From positions 1 through 64,000 of the forward strand of contig JBBQZQ010000008.1 in NCBI GenBank assembly GCA_038207565.1: DNA of 64,000 nucleotides, in the 5' to 3' direction. Shown here one piece after another: positions 23,300 through 30,954 of this stretch. This DNA comes from JALZAI01 sp038207565. GTDB taxonomy: Bacteria > Actinomycetota > Actinomycetes > Mycobacteriales > Jatrophihabitantaceae. The position numbers and the translations under genes were made by a program. Under the pieces are notes generated by a model. That model had not been told where the DNA came from. It saw only the letters and a program-made list of their open reading frames with translations, and ran no database searches. The first letter of the stretch is position 1. Each line of letters starts with the position of its first letter.

Positions 23300-24880
23300 G
23301 TGGCTACAAGCGCTTTCGGCACGCCGTGGTGGGCTTCGGCGGTCTTCTACCAGGTCTATCCGCGCAGCTTCGCCGACGGCAACGGCGACGGCACCGGTGA
23401 CCTGATCGGGCTGCGTGAGCGCCTCGACCACCTCGTCGAGCTAGGCATCGACGCCATCTGGATCTCCCCGTTCTACCGCTCCCCAATGGCCGACGGCGGG
23501 TACGACGTCTCCGACCCGTGCGACGTGGACCCGCTGTTCGGAACGCTCGAGGACTTCGATCTCCTGCTCGCCGCCGTACACGAGCGCGGGATGCGGGTCA
23601 CCGTTGATGTCGTCCCGAATCACTTCTCCGATCAGCATCCGTGGTTCCGGGCCGCGCTCGCCGCCGAGCCGGGTTCGATCGAGCGCGCGCGCTTCATCTT
23701 CCGTCCCGGTCGCGGCGAGAGTGGCGAGCTGCCCCCGAACAACTGGCCCTCGCAGTTCGGCGGCCCGGCGTGGACCCGCGTTCCGGACGGCGAGTGGTAC
23801 CTGCACATCTTCGCCGCGGAGCAACCGGATCTGGAGTGGACCAATCCGGAGGTTCCGGCCGAGTTCGAGCGGGTGTTCCGCTTCTGGCTCGACCGTGGCG
23901 TCGACGGTTTCCGTATCGACGTGGGACAGGGGCTGGCCAAACCGCCCGGCCTGCCGGACATGAACCTGGCGCGGATCGACGCCATCAACGAGGGCAGCCT
24001 GCCTTCGGCCGACGACCTACGCTGGGACCGCGACGGGGTGCACGAATACCACCGTGGCTTCCGGCGGGTGCTGGATTCCTACCCCGGGGACCGCATGGCG
24101 GTCGGCGAGGTGTGGGCCAGCGACGACGTGCGGTTGGCGCGCTACGTGCGGCCGGATGAGCTCAACCTCGCGTTCAACTTCGAACTGAGCGTGGCGCCAT
24201 GGGGTGCGGACCCGCTGCACAAGGCGATCGAATCGTCGCTGTCGGCGATGGCCGGCGTCGGTGCGCCGTGCACCTGGGTCATCGGCAATCACGACATCGA
24301 CCGTCCGGTGACCCGGTACGGCGGTGGCACCGAGGGGCTGGCCCGTGCGCGGGCCGCGGTGTTGGTCGAGCTCTCCCTCCCGGGCGCGGTCTTCATCTAC
24401 AACGGCGATGAGCTGGGCCTGGCGAACGTCGACCTTCCCGATGACGCTCTGCAGGACCCGACGTGGGAGCGGACCGGGCACACGGTCCGGGGTCGCGACG
24501 GAGAGCGCGTCCCGATGCCGTGGTCGGGCACGGCGCCGCCCTACGGATTCACGACCGGGACGTCCTCGTGGCTGCCGATGCCCGCCGGCTGGGGCGCGCT
24601 CAGTGTCGCGGCCCAGGAGGCGGACCAGTCATCGACGCTGAACCTCTACCGGTCGGCGACCCGGCTACGCCGGATGCTGCCCGAGTTCACCGGCGGGCCC
24701 TTCGAATGGCTCGACGCCTACCCAGATGTGCTGGCCTACCGCCGCGGTGCGGTCATGGTGGTTCTCAATGCCGGTTCCGCGCCGGTCCCGTTGCCGCCCG
24801 GCGAGGTACTGCTGGCGTCCGGACCGCACGACGGCACGTCGATACCGGCTGATACCGCGGTGTGGGTGCGCACGAGCTGA
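23300..24880 (+). CDS. aglA: alpha-glucosidase, GH13
   Basis: The 526-residue enzyme is a GH13 hydrolase of the oligo-1,6-glucosidase/alpha-glucosidase type. It opens with WWASAVFYQVYPRSFADGNG. The catalytic nucleophile is in DGFRIDVGQG, the acid/base in VGEVWAS and the transition-state Asp in NHDIDR. It would release glucose from short alpha-glucans. Start is GTG 23300. The order glbO-aglA repeats Rv2470-Rv2471. Confidence 0.93.
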   Translation: MATSAFGTPWWASAVFYQVYPRSFADGNGDGTGDLIGLRERLDHLVELGIDAIWISPFYRSPMADGGYDVSDPCDVDPLFGTLEDFDLLLAAVHERGMRVTVDVVPNHFSDQHPWFRAALAAEPGSIERARFIFRPGRGESGELPPNNWPSQFGGPAWTRVPDGEWYLHIFAAEQPDLEWTNPEVPAEFERVFRFWLDRGVDGFRIDVGQGLAKPPGLPDMNLARIDAINEGSLPSADDLRWDRDGVHEYHRGFRRVLDSYPGDRMAVGEVWASDDVRLARYVRPDELNLAFNFELSVAPWGADPLHKAIESSLSAMAGVGAPCTWVIGNHDIDRPVTRYGGGTEGLARARAAVLVELSLPGAVFIYNGDELGLANVDLPDDALQDPTWERTGHTVRGRDGERVPMPWSGTAPPYGFTTGTSSWLPMPAGWGALSVAAQEADQSSTLNLYRSATRLRRMLPEFTGGPFEWLDAYPDVLAYRRGAVMVVLNAGSAPVPLPPGEVLLASGPHDGTSIPADTAVWVRTS

Positions 24881-24958
24881 GCTGCTGGCGACGCTGGCCG
24901 GATAGGCCCCAACGGGCGCTCGTGTGACGACCCGCTCGGCCGCCGTTGCTCGCGCCAG

Positions 24959-25687
24959 TCAGAGCACGCTGAGACCGGAGCCAGGACGCTCGGCGTAAAC
25001 CGATCCGTACTCAGCGGCCACGCGGGTCCATCGGCGGGTGACGTCGACGCTGACGTGGGAGTTGCGGCGCAGGAAGCCGAGCCGGGTCAGCGCGCTCAGC
25101 ATCCGCAGCGTGACCGGCGCGGCACGGCCGAAGTCGTCGGACACGGTCAGGACGACAGCGTCGAGCAGCGCGTCGGCGACATCCGCTCGGGGCTGCGCAC
25201 CGGACACACCCTCCCGCTCGGCGAGTTCGCCGAGCGTGCGTGCGCCGGCACGTACGAGATCGCGCACCACCGAGTCCGGCACGATATCGATCTGTTGCCA
25301 GCCGCCGAACGGCGCGATGGCACCGCGCCATTCGGCGTCGCGGGCGGTCGGCGGGTCGACCCGGTCGCCGTCGAGCCAGGCCAACAGTTCAGCTGAGGCG
25401 AGCGTGACATCGACCGGCGCCGGCCGACCGCGTGAGTCGCTCGGCACGGAATCGTCGCCCGGCGTGGACGGGTCGCCCGGCGCGGACAGGTCGCCCGGCG
25501 CGGACAGGTCGCCCGGCGTGATCGCGATCGTCCGCGCGGCCAAGACGGCGAACGGCAGGCGGACGAACAGCGCCAGCCGAGCGTCGGCACAGCGCACCCG
25601 CGCCAGCCCTGCCGGGTCGAGGGACACCGCACGGCGCGCCAGGGGGGCAAGTTCGGCGAGGTCGGCCCGCAGCGCGGTGAGGCTCAC
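24959..25687 (-). CDS. conserved hypothetical protein (Rv2474c-like position)
   Basis: From GTG 25687 the product is 242 residues, opening SLTALRADLAELAPLARRAV. The middle has a low-complexity insert built from the six-residue unit SAPGDL/STPGDD (DNA unit 18 bp, around 25455-25520). The rest is helical with no motif I recognise. An alternative TTG start at 25756 would overlap the thioesterase stop by 4 bases and add a low-complexity leader. It occupies the position of Rv2474c between aglA and the thioesterase. Function unknown. Confidence 0.65.
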   Translation of the reverse strand: MSLTALRADLAELAPLARRAVSLDPAGLARVRCADARLALFVRLPFAVLAARTIAITPGDLSAPGDLSAPGDPSTPGDDSVPSDSRGRPAPVDVTLASAELLAWLDGDRVDPPTARDAEWRGAIAPFGGWQQIDIVPDSVVRDLVRAGARTLGELAEREGVSGAQPRADVADALLDAVVLTVSDDFGRAAPVTLRMLSALTRLGFLRRNSHVSVDVTRRWTRVAAEYGSVYAERPGSGLSVL

Positions 25688-25752
25688 GCCCGACCCGCGC
25701 TCTGCCTGCTCACGCGTGCCCCGACGAGGGGTTGCGCCCGAGGTGGGTACGG

Positions 25753-26148
25753 TCAATTCTGGTCGGCGAAGCCGACCAGAATTGCGCGTTCCTCATCGAT
25801 GAGACGCCGCGGCCGGTCGGTGTCGAAGTCGAAGGTGACACACAACGTCGCCGCCCGCGCCGCGAGTCGTTCGCCGTCATAGACCTCGTATCGGACTGTG
25901 AACCGAGCGCCGCCCACCTTCTCGATCCACAGCTCAAGCCGCAGCGGTTCGGGGTGGTAGACGATCGGATGCAGGTAGTCGATCTCGTGACGCGAGACCA
26001 CCGTGCCGTCGGAGAAGCCCTTCTGCCGGAAGAAGAACATAGCCACACGCGCCTGTTCGAGGTAGGCGAGGTACGCCGAGTTGTTGATATGCCGAAAGGC
26101 GTCCATATCCGACCACCGCATGTGCACCTCGTGCACGAATCTTGCCAT
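25753..26148 (-). CDS. hotdog-fold acyl-CoA thioesterase (Rv2475c-like)
   Basis: The 131-residue protein has the 4HBT signature at its start: RWSDMDAFRHINNSAYLAYL, where the Asp of DMDAF is the expected catalytic residue of 4-hydroxybenzoyl-CoA thioesterase-type enzymes. It continues SRHEIDYLHPIVYHPEPLRL. It would hydrolyse an acyl-CoA in the cytosol; the acyl group is unknown. It is 12 bases downstream of ettA and on the same strand, so probably in that operon. In M. tuberculosis gdh lies between these two genes; here it is absent. Confidence 0.88.
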   Translation of the reverse strand: MARFVHEVHMRWSDMDAFRHINNSAYLAYLEQARVAMFFFRQKGFSDGTVVSRHEIDYLHPIVYHPEPLRLELWIEKVGGARFTVRYEVYDGERLAARAATLCVTFDFDTDRPRRLIDEERAILVGFADQN

Positions 26149-26160
26149 CGTTCGTCGGCC

Positions 26161-27843
26161 TCAGTCGCGGGTGAGTTTGCGGTGGGTGACCGCGTGCGGG
26201 CGGGTGGCGTCAGCGCCGAGCCGCTCCACCTTGTTCTTCTCGTAAGCGTCGAAGTTGCCCTCGAACCAGAACCATCTCGCGTTATTGGTGTCGTCGCCCT
26301 CCCACGCCAGGATGTGCGTAGCAGTGCGATCCAGGAACCACCGGTCGTGGCTGGTGATGACCGCGCAACCCGGAAAGTTGAGCAGGGCGTTCTCCAGCGA
26401 CCCCAGCGTCTCGACGTCAAGGTCGTTGGTGGGCTCGTCGAGCATCAGCACGTTGCCACCCTCCTTCAGCGTCAGGGCCAGGTTCAGCCGGTTTCGCTCG
26501 CCACCGGACAGCACGCCCGCCGGCTTCTGCTGATCCGGACCCTTGAATCCGAACGCCGACACGTAGGCGCGCGAGGGCATCTCGACATTCCCGACGTTGA
26601 TGTAGTCGAGCCCGTCCGACACCACCTCGAACAGCGTCTTCTTCGGGTCGATGCCGCTGCGGTTCTGGTCGACATAGCTGAGCTTGACCGTCTCGCCGAT
26701 ACGCAGCTCACCGGCATCGGGCTGCTCCTGGCCGATCATCATCTTGAAGAGTGTCGTCTTACCGACGCCGTTCGGGCCGATGACGCCAACGATGCCCCCA
26801 CGAGGCAACGTGAAGGACAGATCCTTCATCAGCAACTCGCCGTCGAAACCCTTGTCGAGGTGGCTGGCCTCGACCACCACGCTGCCCAACCGGGGGCCCG
26901 GTGGTATCTGAATTTCCTCGAAGTCGAGCTTGCGGGTGCGCTCGGCCTCCGAGGCCATCTCTTCGTAGCGCGCCAAACGGGACTTGCTCTTCGCCTGACG
27001 GCCCTTCGCGTTCTGCCGCACCCACTCCAGCTCGTCGCGCAGCCGCTTCTGCAGTTTCACGTCCTTCTTGCCCTGCACCGACAGCCGCTCGCCCTTCTTC
27101 TCCAGATAGGTCGAATAGTTGCCCTCGTACGGGTAGGCACGGCCCCGGTCGAGTTCGAGAATCCAGTCCGACAGGTTGTCCAAGAAGTACCTGTCGTGCG
27201 TAACGGCCAGGATCGTTCCCGGATAGCAGGCGAGGTGCTGTTCGAGCCACTGCACCGACTCGGCATCGAGGTGGTTGGTCGGTTCGTCGAGCAGCAGCAG
27301 GTCGGGCTGCTCGAGCAGCAGCTTGCACAGCGCGACCCGGCGGCGCTCTCCGCCGGACAGGTGCGTGACGGGCTCGTCACCGGGCGGGCAACGCAGCGCG
27401 TCCATCGCCTGCTCGATGCGGCTGTCGAGCTCCCAACCCTCGGCGTGGTCGATCTTCTCCATCAACTCGCCTTGCTCGCCGAGCAGGCTGTCGAAATCGG
27501 CATCGGGCTCGCCCATCGCAGCCGACACTTCCTCGAACCGGGCGAGCGTGCCGCGCAGGTCGGCCACCGCGTCCTCGACGTTCTCGCGCACCGTCTTGGT
27601 CTCGTCGAGGGCCGGTTCCTGCTGCAGCAGGCCCACGCTCGCCCCGGCCGAGAGATTCGCGTCACCGTTGGACGCCTGGTCGAGACCGGCCATGATCCTG
27701 AGCACGCTGGACTTTCCGGCTCCGTTGGGGCCCACCACGCCGATCTTCGCCCCGGGCAGGAACGACAGGGTGACATCGTCGAGAATCACCTTGTCGCCGT
27801 GCGCCTTGCGTACCTTGTACATCGTGTAGATGAACTGGGCCAC
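26161..27843 (-). CDS. ettA: energy-dependent translational throttle ATPase
   Basis: The 560-residue ABC-F protein has two ATPase domains. The first has Walker A GPNGAGKSS, signature LSGGERRR and Walker B LLLLDEPTNHLD. The second has GPNGVGKTT, LSGGERNR and MLDEPTNDLD. Between them is the arm/linker (YSTYLEKKGERLSVQGKK, DELEWVRQNAKGRQAKSK), and there is no transmembrane part. EttA binds the ribosomal E site and gates entry into elongation according to ATP/ADP. GTG 27843 with GAGGA upstream gives the conserved opening MAQFIYTMYKVRKAHGDK; the longer open frame upstream is not native. Confidence 0.95.
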   Translation of the reverse strand: MAQFIYTMYKVRKAHGDKVILDDVTLSFLPGAKIGVVGPNGAGKSSVLRIMAGLDQASNGDANLSAGASVGLLQQEPALDETKTVRENVEDAVADLRGTLARFEEVSAAMGEPDADFDSLLGEQGELMEKIDHAEGWELDSRIEQAMDALRCPPGDEPVTHLSGGERRRVALCKLLLEQPDLLLLDEPTNHLDAESVQWLEQHLACYPGTILAVTHDRYFLDNLSDWILELDRGRAYPYEGNYSTYLEKKGERLSVQGKKDVKLQKRLRDELEWVRQNAKGRQAKSKSRLARYEEMASEAERTRKLDFEEIQIPPGPRLGSVVVEASHLDKGFDGELLMKDLSFTLPRGGIVGVIGPNGVGKTTLFKMMIGQEQPDAGELRIGETVKLSYVDQNRSGIDPKKTLFEVVSDGLDYINVGNVEMPSRAYVSAFGFKGPDQQKPAGVLSGGERNRLNLALTLKEGGNVLMLDEPTNDLDVETLGSLENALLNFPGCAVITSHDRWFLDRTATHILAWEGDDTNNARWFWFEGNFDAYEKNKVERLGADATRPHAVTHRKLTRD

Positions 27844-27970
27844 TATCCGTCCTCGCTGAAACCGGTACGTCGGGTCCGGCAGCTGCACGGCCCTTGACCA
27901 GTCTCCCAGCCCGCCGGCGTGCGCCGGTCCGCTACCCCGCCGCGGCGGTGCCGACCGACGTACCGTCCGC

Positions 27971-28477
27971 TCAGCCGGCCGGCGAAAGCTCGCGTACCTC
28001 GCCGGTGTCGAGGTCGACGTCGCTGAGCGGTTCGTTCTCGGCGAGGTCGAGATAATTGTCGCTCTCGTCGCGCGGGATACCCTCCTCGTCGAGGTCGACC
28101 TGAGCCGCCAGCGACGGCCGGACAACCTTCTCGAACTCGGCGACACCGCGGCTGAGGTCGTGCCCGACGGCGATCGCCTCGAGTTCGTAGGCCGTACGAA
28201 GCATCTCGTTCTGCTCGTACTCGCGCTGGTAGTACCGCCCGCTGACGATCACGGGCTGGCCCTTGCGAAGAGATTGCCCGACGTTCTCGGCGAGCGCGCG
28301 CCAACATGTGACGGTCACGAACAGCGTGTGGCCGTCCACCCAGATCGCCTGTTCGCGGTCGAAGCGGCGGGGGGTGGATGCCATGCGGAAGTTCGCGACG
28401 TAGTGCCCGCTCTTGGTCTTTCGCACTTTCGGGGTGTCGACGATGTTGCCGACGATCGTCATCGAAGTGTCGTTCAT
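27971..28477 (-). CDS. ssb: single-stranded DNA-binding protein
   Basis: The 168-residue protein has an OB fold (residues 6-110) with TIVGNIVDTPKVRKTKSG, VANFRMASTPRRFDR, LFVTVTCWRALAENVGQSLRKGQPVIV and the closing ELEAIAVGHDLSRG. The acidic tail ends ELSPAG and lacks the DDDxPF tip that recruits partners in canonical SSB, which suggests a paralogous SSB like Rv2478c and not the replication one. Start ATG 28477 has GAGAGGGA upstream. It lies 127 bases before ettA on the same strand. Confidence 0.92.
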   Translation of the reverse strand: MNDTSMTIVGNIVDTPKVRKTKSGHYVANFRMASTPRRFDREQAIWVDGHTLFVTVTCWRALAENVGQSLRKGQPVIVSGRYYQREYEQNEMLRTAYELEAIAVGHDLSRGVAEFEKVVRPSLAAQVDLDEEGIPRDESDNYLDLAENEPLSDVDLDTGEVRELSPAG

Positions 28478-28635
28478 GGTGGTCCCTCTCTGCTGGTGCG
28501 GTCTCTCCGGCTCACCCGTGGCGGGTGGTGCAGACAGAACACAGCAACCGCGGGAGAGCGCGCTCGCGCCGGCGATGATCTGTGGACGAGGCTCGTGGCT
28601 GGGGACGGAGCGGCGCGGGATGTCGGACTGTCGTG

Positions 28636-29598
28636 CTAGCGGGCGGCGACCGACCGGTGGCGAAACGTGCGCCGGTAGCTTGCGGGCGAGACACCGACGA
28701 TTCGCGCGAAGTGGTGACGCAGCATGGCGCCGGTACCGAAGCCGCACCGTTCGGCAACGGTGTCGATCGGGTCGTCGCCCTCCTCGAGCATCCGCCGCGC
28801 CATCAGCACCCGCTGGTGCGTGAGCCACAGGTGCGGTGAGGTCCCGGTCTCGGCATGGAACCGACGGGCGAAGGTGCGCGGACTCATCGAGACGCGCCCG
28901 GCGAGCGTGTCGGCCGTGTGTTCCAGGTGCAATTCGCTGCCGAGCTCGTCGAGAAGCGGGGCGAACGTATCTGCGGGACGCGTACGGATCGGCACGTCGA
29001 CGTACTGCGCCTGGCCGCCGTCGCGGTGCGGCGGCATGACCATCCGGCGGGCCACCTTGCGGGCGATCTCCTCGCCGTGGTCGGCACGGATGAGGTGCAG
29101 GCAGAGATCGAGCCCGGACGCCGTGCCCGCCGACGTGTAGACCGGACCGTCGCAGACGAACAGCACATCCGGGTTGACCTGCGCGTGCGGGTAGAGCGCC
29201 GCTAGCTCGTGGGCGTAGCGCCAGTGCGTCGTGCATTCGCGCCCGTCGAGCAGGCCTGCCGCACCGAGGGTGAATGCGCCGGAGCAGACGCTCATGACCT
29301 TCGCACCACGCTCGATCGTGTCGCGGAGCAACTGCAGGACGGGTCCGGGATGGTTGTCCCGGTCGAGCTGCGCGGGGACCACAACGAGGTCGACCGAGGC
29401 GGCACGGTCGAGACGGTGCGGCGTGGAGATCGTGTACCCCGCTGCCGTCAGCACGCGGGGCGACTGCGACACGACGATGCAGTCGTAGGAGGGCACGCCG
29501 TCGTCCGAGCGGTCGATACCGAACCCCTCCCAGGCGACGCCGAGCTCGAACGGCTGGACACCCGGCAGGGCGAGGATGGCGACGGACCTGATCGGCAT
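28636..29598 (-). CDS. GlxA-type AraC regulator with DJ-1/PfpI domain
   Basis: The 320-residue protein joins an N-terminal DJ-1/PfpI-like domain (residues 1-180, with CSGAF in AKVMSVCSGAFTLGAAGLLDG and THWRYAHELAALYP) to a C-terminal AraC double helix-turn-helix (MSPRTFARRFHAETGTSPHLWL, then ERCGFGTGAMLRHHFARIVG and SPASYRR). GlxA regulators sense metabolites through the first domain; a cysteine is present where DJ-1-like proteins have theirs. Start ATG 29598 is chosen over an upstream extension. No target is obvious. It lies on the same strand as ssb but 158 bases before it. Confidence 0.9.
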   Translation of the reverse strand: MPIRSVAILALPGVQPFELGVAWEGFGIDRSDDGVPSYDCIVVSQSPRVLTAAGYTISTPHRLDRAASVDLVVVPAQLDRDNHPGPVLQLLRDTIERGAKVMSVCSGAFTLGAAGLLDGRECTTHWRYAHELAALYPHAQVNPDVLFVCDGPVYTSAGTASGLDLCLHLIRADHGEEIARKVARRMVMPPHRDGGQAQYVDVPIRTRPADTFAPLLDELGSELHLEHTADTLAGRVSMSPRTFARRFHAETGTSPHLWLTHQRVLMARRMLEEGDDPIDTVAERCGFGTGAMLRHHFARIVGVSPASYRRTFRHRSVAAR

Positions 29599-29691
29599 CC
29601 GCCCACCTTGCCAGAGCCTATGGCAGGAATTCAACGGACATCGACAATAAGTCGCTCGTGACTGGAAGTTTTCAGGTGCACACTTTGGGCC

Positions 29692-29889
29692 ATGACCGCA
29701 GTGATCCTGTTCCTGGCCCTGACCGCCCTGCTGGGCCTCGCCTCGATCGCGGGGTTCACCTACGACAGCCGCGACCCCGAGTACTCGCTCGGGCGCGTGA
29801 TCCACTCCCGCCACGCCGTACCTGAACCGCGGGTACTCTCTGGCCGACGAGGCCCCCGTAGCTCAGCGGACAGAGCAACCGCCTTCTAA
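29692..29889 (+). CDS. possible small membrane protein before tRNA-Arg
   Basis: A 65-codon frame starts ATGACCGCAGTG and encodes one hydrophobic segment (VILFLALTALLGLASIAGF) followed by TYDSRDPEYSLGRV. Its last third reads through the 5' half of tRNA-Arg, so only the first 40-50 residues look meaningful. Small proteins with a DSRDPR-like tail are common next to tRNA-Arg in actinobacteria, as far as I recall. Either the natural stop has been lost or the overlap is real. Confidence 0.35.
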   Translation: MTAVILFLALTALLGLASIAGFTYDSRDPEYSLGRVIHSRHAVPEPRVLSGRRGPRSSADRATAF

Positions 29890-29924
29890 GCGGTCGGTCG
29901 CAGGTTCGATCCCTGCCGGGGGCA
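29852..29924 (+). tRNA. tRNA-Arg(UCU)
   Basis: The acceptor stem GCCCCCG pairs with CGGGGGC, the D arm is GCTCAGCGGACAGAGC, the anticodon stem ACCGC/GCGGT holds loop CTTCTAA with anticodon TCT, and the T loop is GGTTCGATCC. No 3' CCA is encoded. Confidence 0.95.
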
Positions 29925-29957
29925 CGCAGCCGCCCGGCGGTGTCGCCGAAAGCCTCG

Positions 29958-30410
29958 CTAAGCATTCTCGACGCGGAAGACCGGGAAGCCGGGAGCGACG
30001 GAAGAGAGCTTCTCATCGGACGCTTCGGCGTCGAGGTCCTCGAAGAACTGGCCGACCTCCCATTTCCAGCGCCGCAGGTACTCGCGAAGGACGCCCGGCT
30101 TCGCCTCGTCGCTGAGCTCGTGAGCACGAAATAGCTCGGTACGCCGGCCTACCCGAAGCTCGCCCGACTCGGCGGCCCGGAGATTGCGGACCCACTGGGT
30201 CGCGCCACGCGGAGCGACGAGGTAGCGCTCACCGCCGATGGTGAGCAGATTCACCGGCGTCGAGCGCCACTCGCCGCTCTTGCGTCCGCGGACTCGTAGT
30301 TCCCGAGAGCCGTACACGCTGATCCCCACCCGGGTCAGCCGACGCACGGCGCGGTTGAAGACATTGCGGGTGAACCAACCGGGTTCGAGATAGCGGGTGT
30401 GCTCGGCCAT
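29958..30410 (-). CDS. deazaflavin (F420)-dependent nitroreductase-family protein
   Basis: The 150-residue protein is a Ddn-family split barrel: WFTRNVFNRAVRRLTRVGIS, then GRKSGEWRSTPVNLLTIGGERYLVAPRGATQWVRN and ELSDEAKPGVLREYLRRW. Such enzymes use F420H2 to reduce quinones or nitro compounds. Start ATG 30410 follows AGGAGG closely. A long perfect inverted repeat lies 17 bases upstream and a second 73 bases upstream, both like the operator of the TetR gene at 10.6 kb, so TetR-type repression is likely. Confidence 0.87.
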   Translation of the reverse strand: MAEHTRYLEPGWFTRNVFNRAVRRLTRVGISVYGSRELRVRGRKSGEWRSTPVNLLTIGGERYLVAPRGATQWVRNLRAAESGELRVGRRTELFRAHELSDEAKPGVLREYLRRWKWEVGQFFEDLDAEASDEKLSSVAPGFPVFRVENA

Positions 30411-30426
30411 TGCAACCTCCTGAGGA

Positions 30427-30447
30427 AACGAGAGCACCGCTCTCGTT
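30427..30447. promoter_or_regulatory. TetR operator-like inverted repeat, proximal
   Basis: Nine-base arms AACGAGAGC and GCTCTCGTT are separated by ACC, 17 bases before the nitroreductase start. The core GAGAGC-N3-GCTCTC matches the site before the TetR gene. It would cover the promoter or the leader of the nitroreductase. Confidence 0.65.
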
Positions 30448-30482
30448 AGATGCGACAATGTCACGCCCGTACCTGAAAATCA

Positions 30483-30495
30483 AGAGCACTGCTCT
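30483..30495. promoter_or_regulatory. TetR operator-like inverted repeat, distal
   Basis: AGAGCACTGCTCT is a 13-bp perfect palindrome 36 bases from the end of the proximal site. It lies between the divergent nitroreductase and the broken DUF427 gene, so one regulator may have controlled both. Confidence 0.6.
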
Positions 30496-30533
30496 CTGTT
30501 TGTCGTAGATTGAATGCTCGCGCACCATGGGCG

Positions 30534-30954
30534 CATGGGGACCCTCCTGGGCAACCTGTTCCTCGAGCGCTTGTCGAACTGCGCTACGAGCCGACAACCA
30601 AGCGCGTCCGCGCGGTGCTGGACGGCAACACCGTCATCGACACCGATCGAGCAACGCTCGTCTGGGAACCCGTCGCGTCGTGCCTCGAGAACCCCCTGCC
30701 AGCGCGCGGCTCCGTTCCGCGCGATGACATCGTGGCCGATCTCGAGCCCAGCCCGACGCGCAGCTTGTCCGCATACAAGGGAGAGGTGTCGTAGGTCGAC
30801 GCCGGACGCGGACGACATCGCCTGGGAGTGCGTCAACCCGCTGGACGGGACACTCGCACTGAAGGATCACCTGGTGATCTACGACGACAAGGTCGACATC
30901 GCGGTCGACGATCACGACCTGGCAGCGCTGCGGGCAGCGACGAATCGCACGTAG
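30534..30954 (+). pseudogene. DUF427-family gene, frameshifted
   Basis: One frame carries LRYEPTTKRVRAVLDGNTVI, TDRATLVWEP and SVPRDDIVADLEP, the start of a DUF427 domain, up to SAYKGEVS and a stop at 30794. A second frame continues with DADDIAWECVNPLDG and HLVIYDDKVDIAVDD, the usual second half of the domain. Joining them needs a frame change just before 30800. The 3' end overlaps the FGGY kinase gene on the other strand. The gene is divergent from the nitroreductase and shares its operator-like repeats, so it was probably once co-regulated. Confidence 0.6.
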
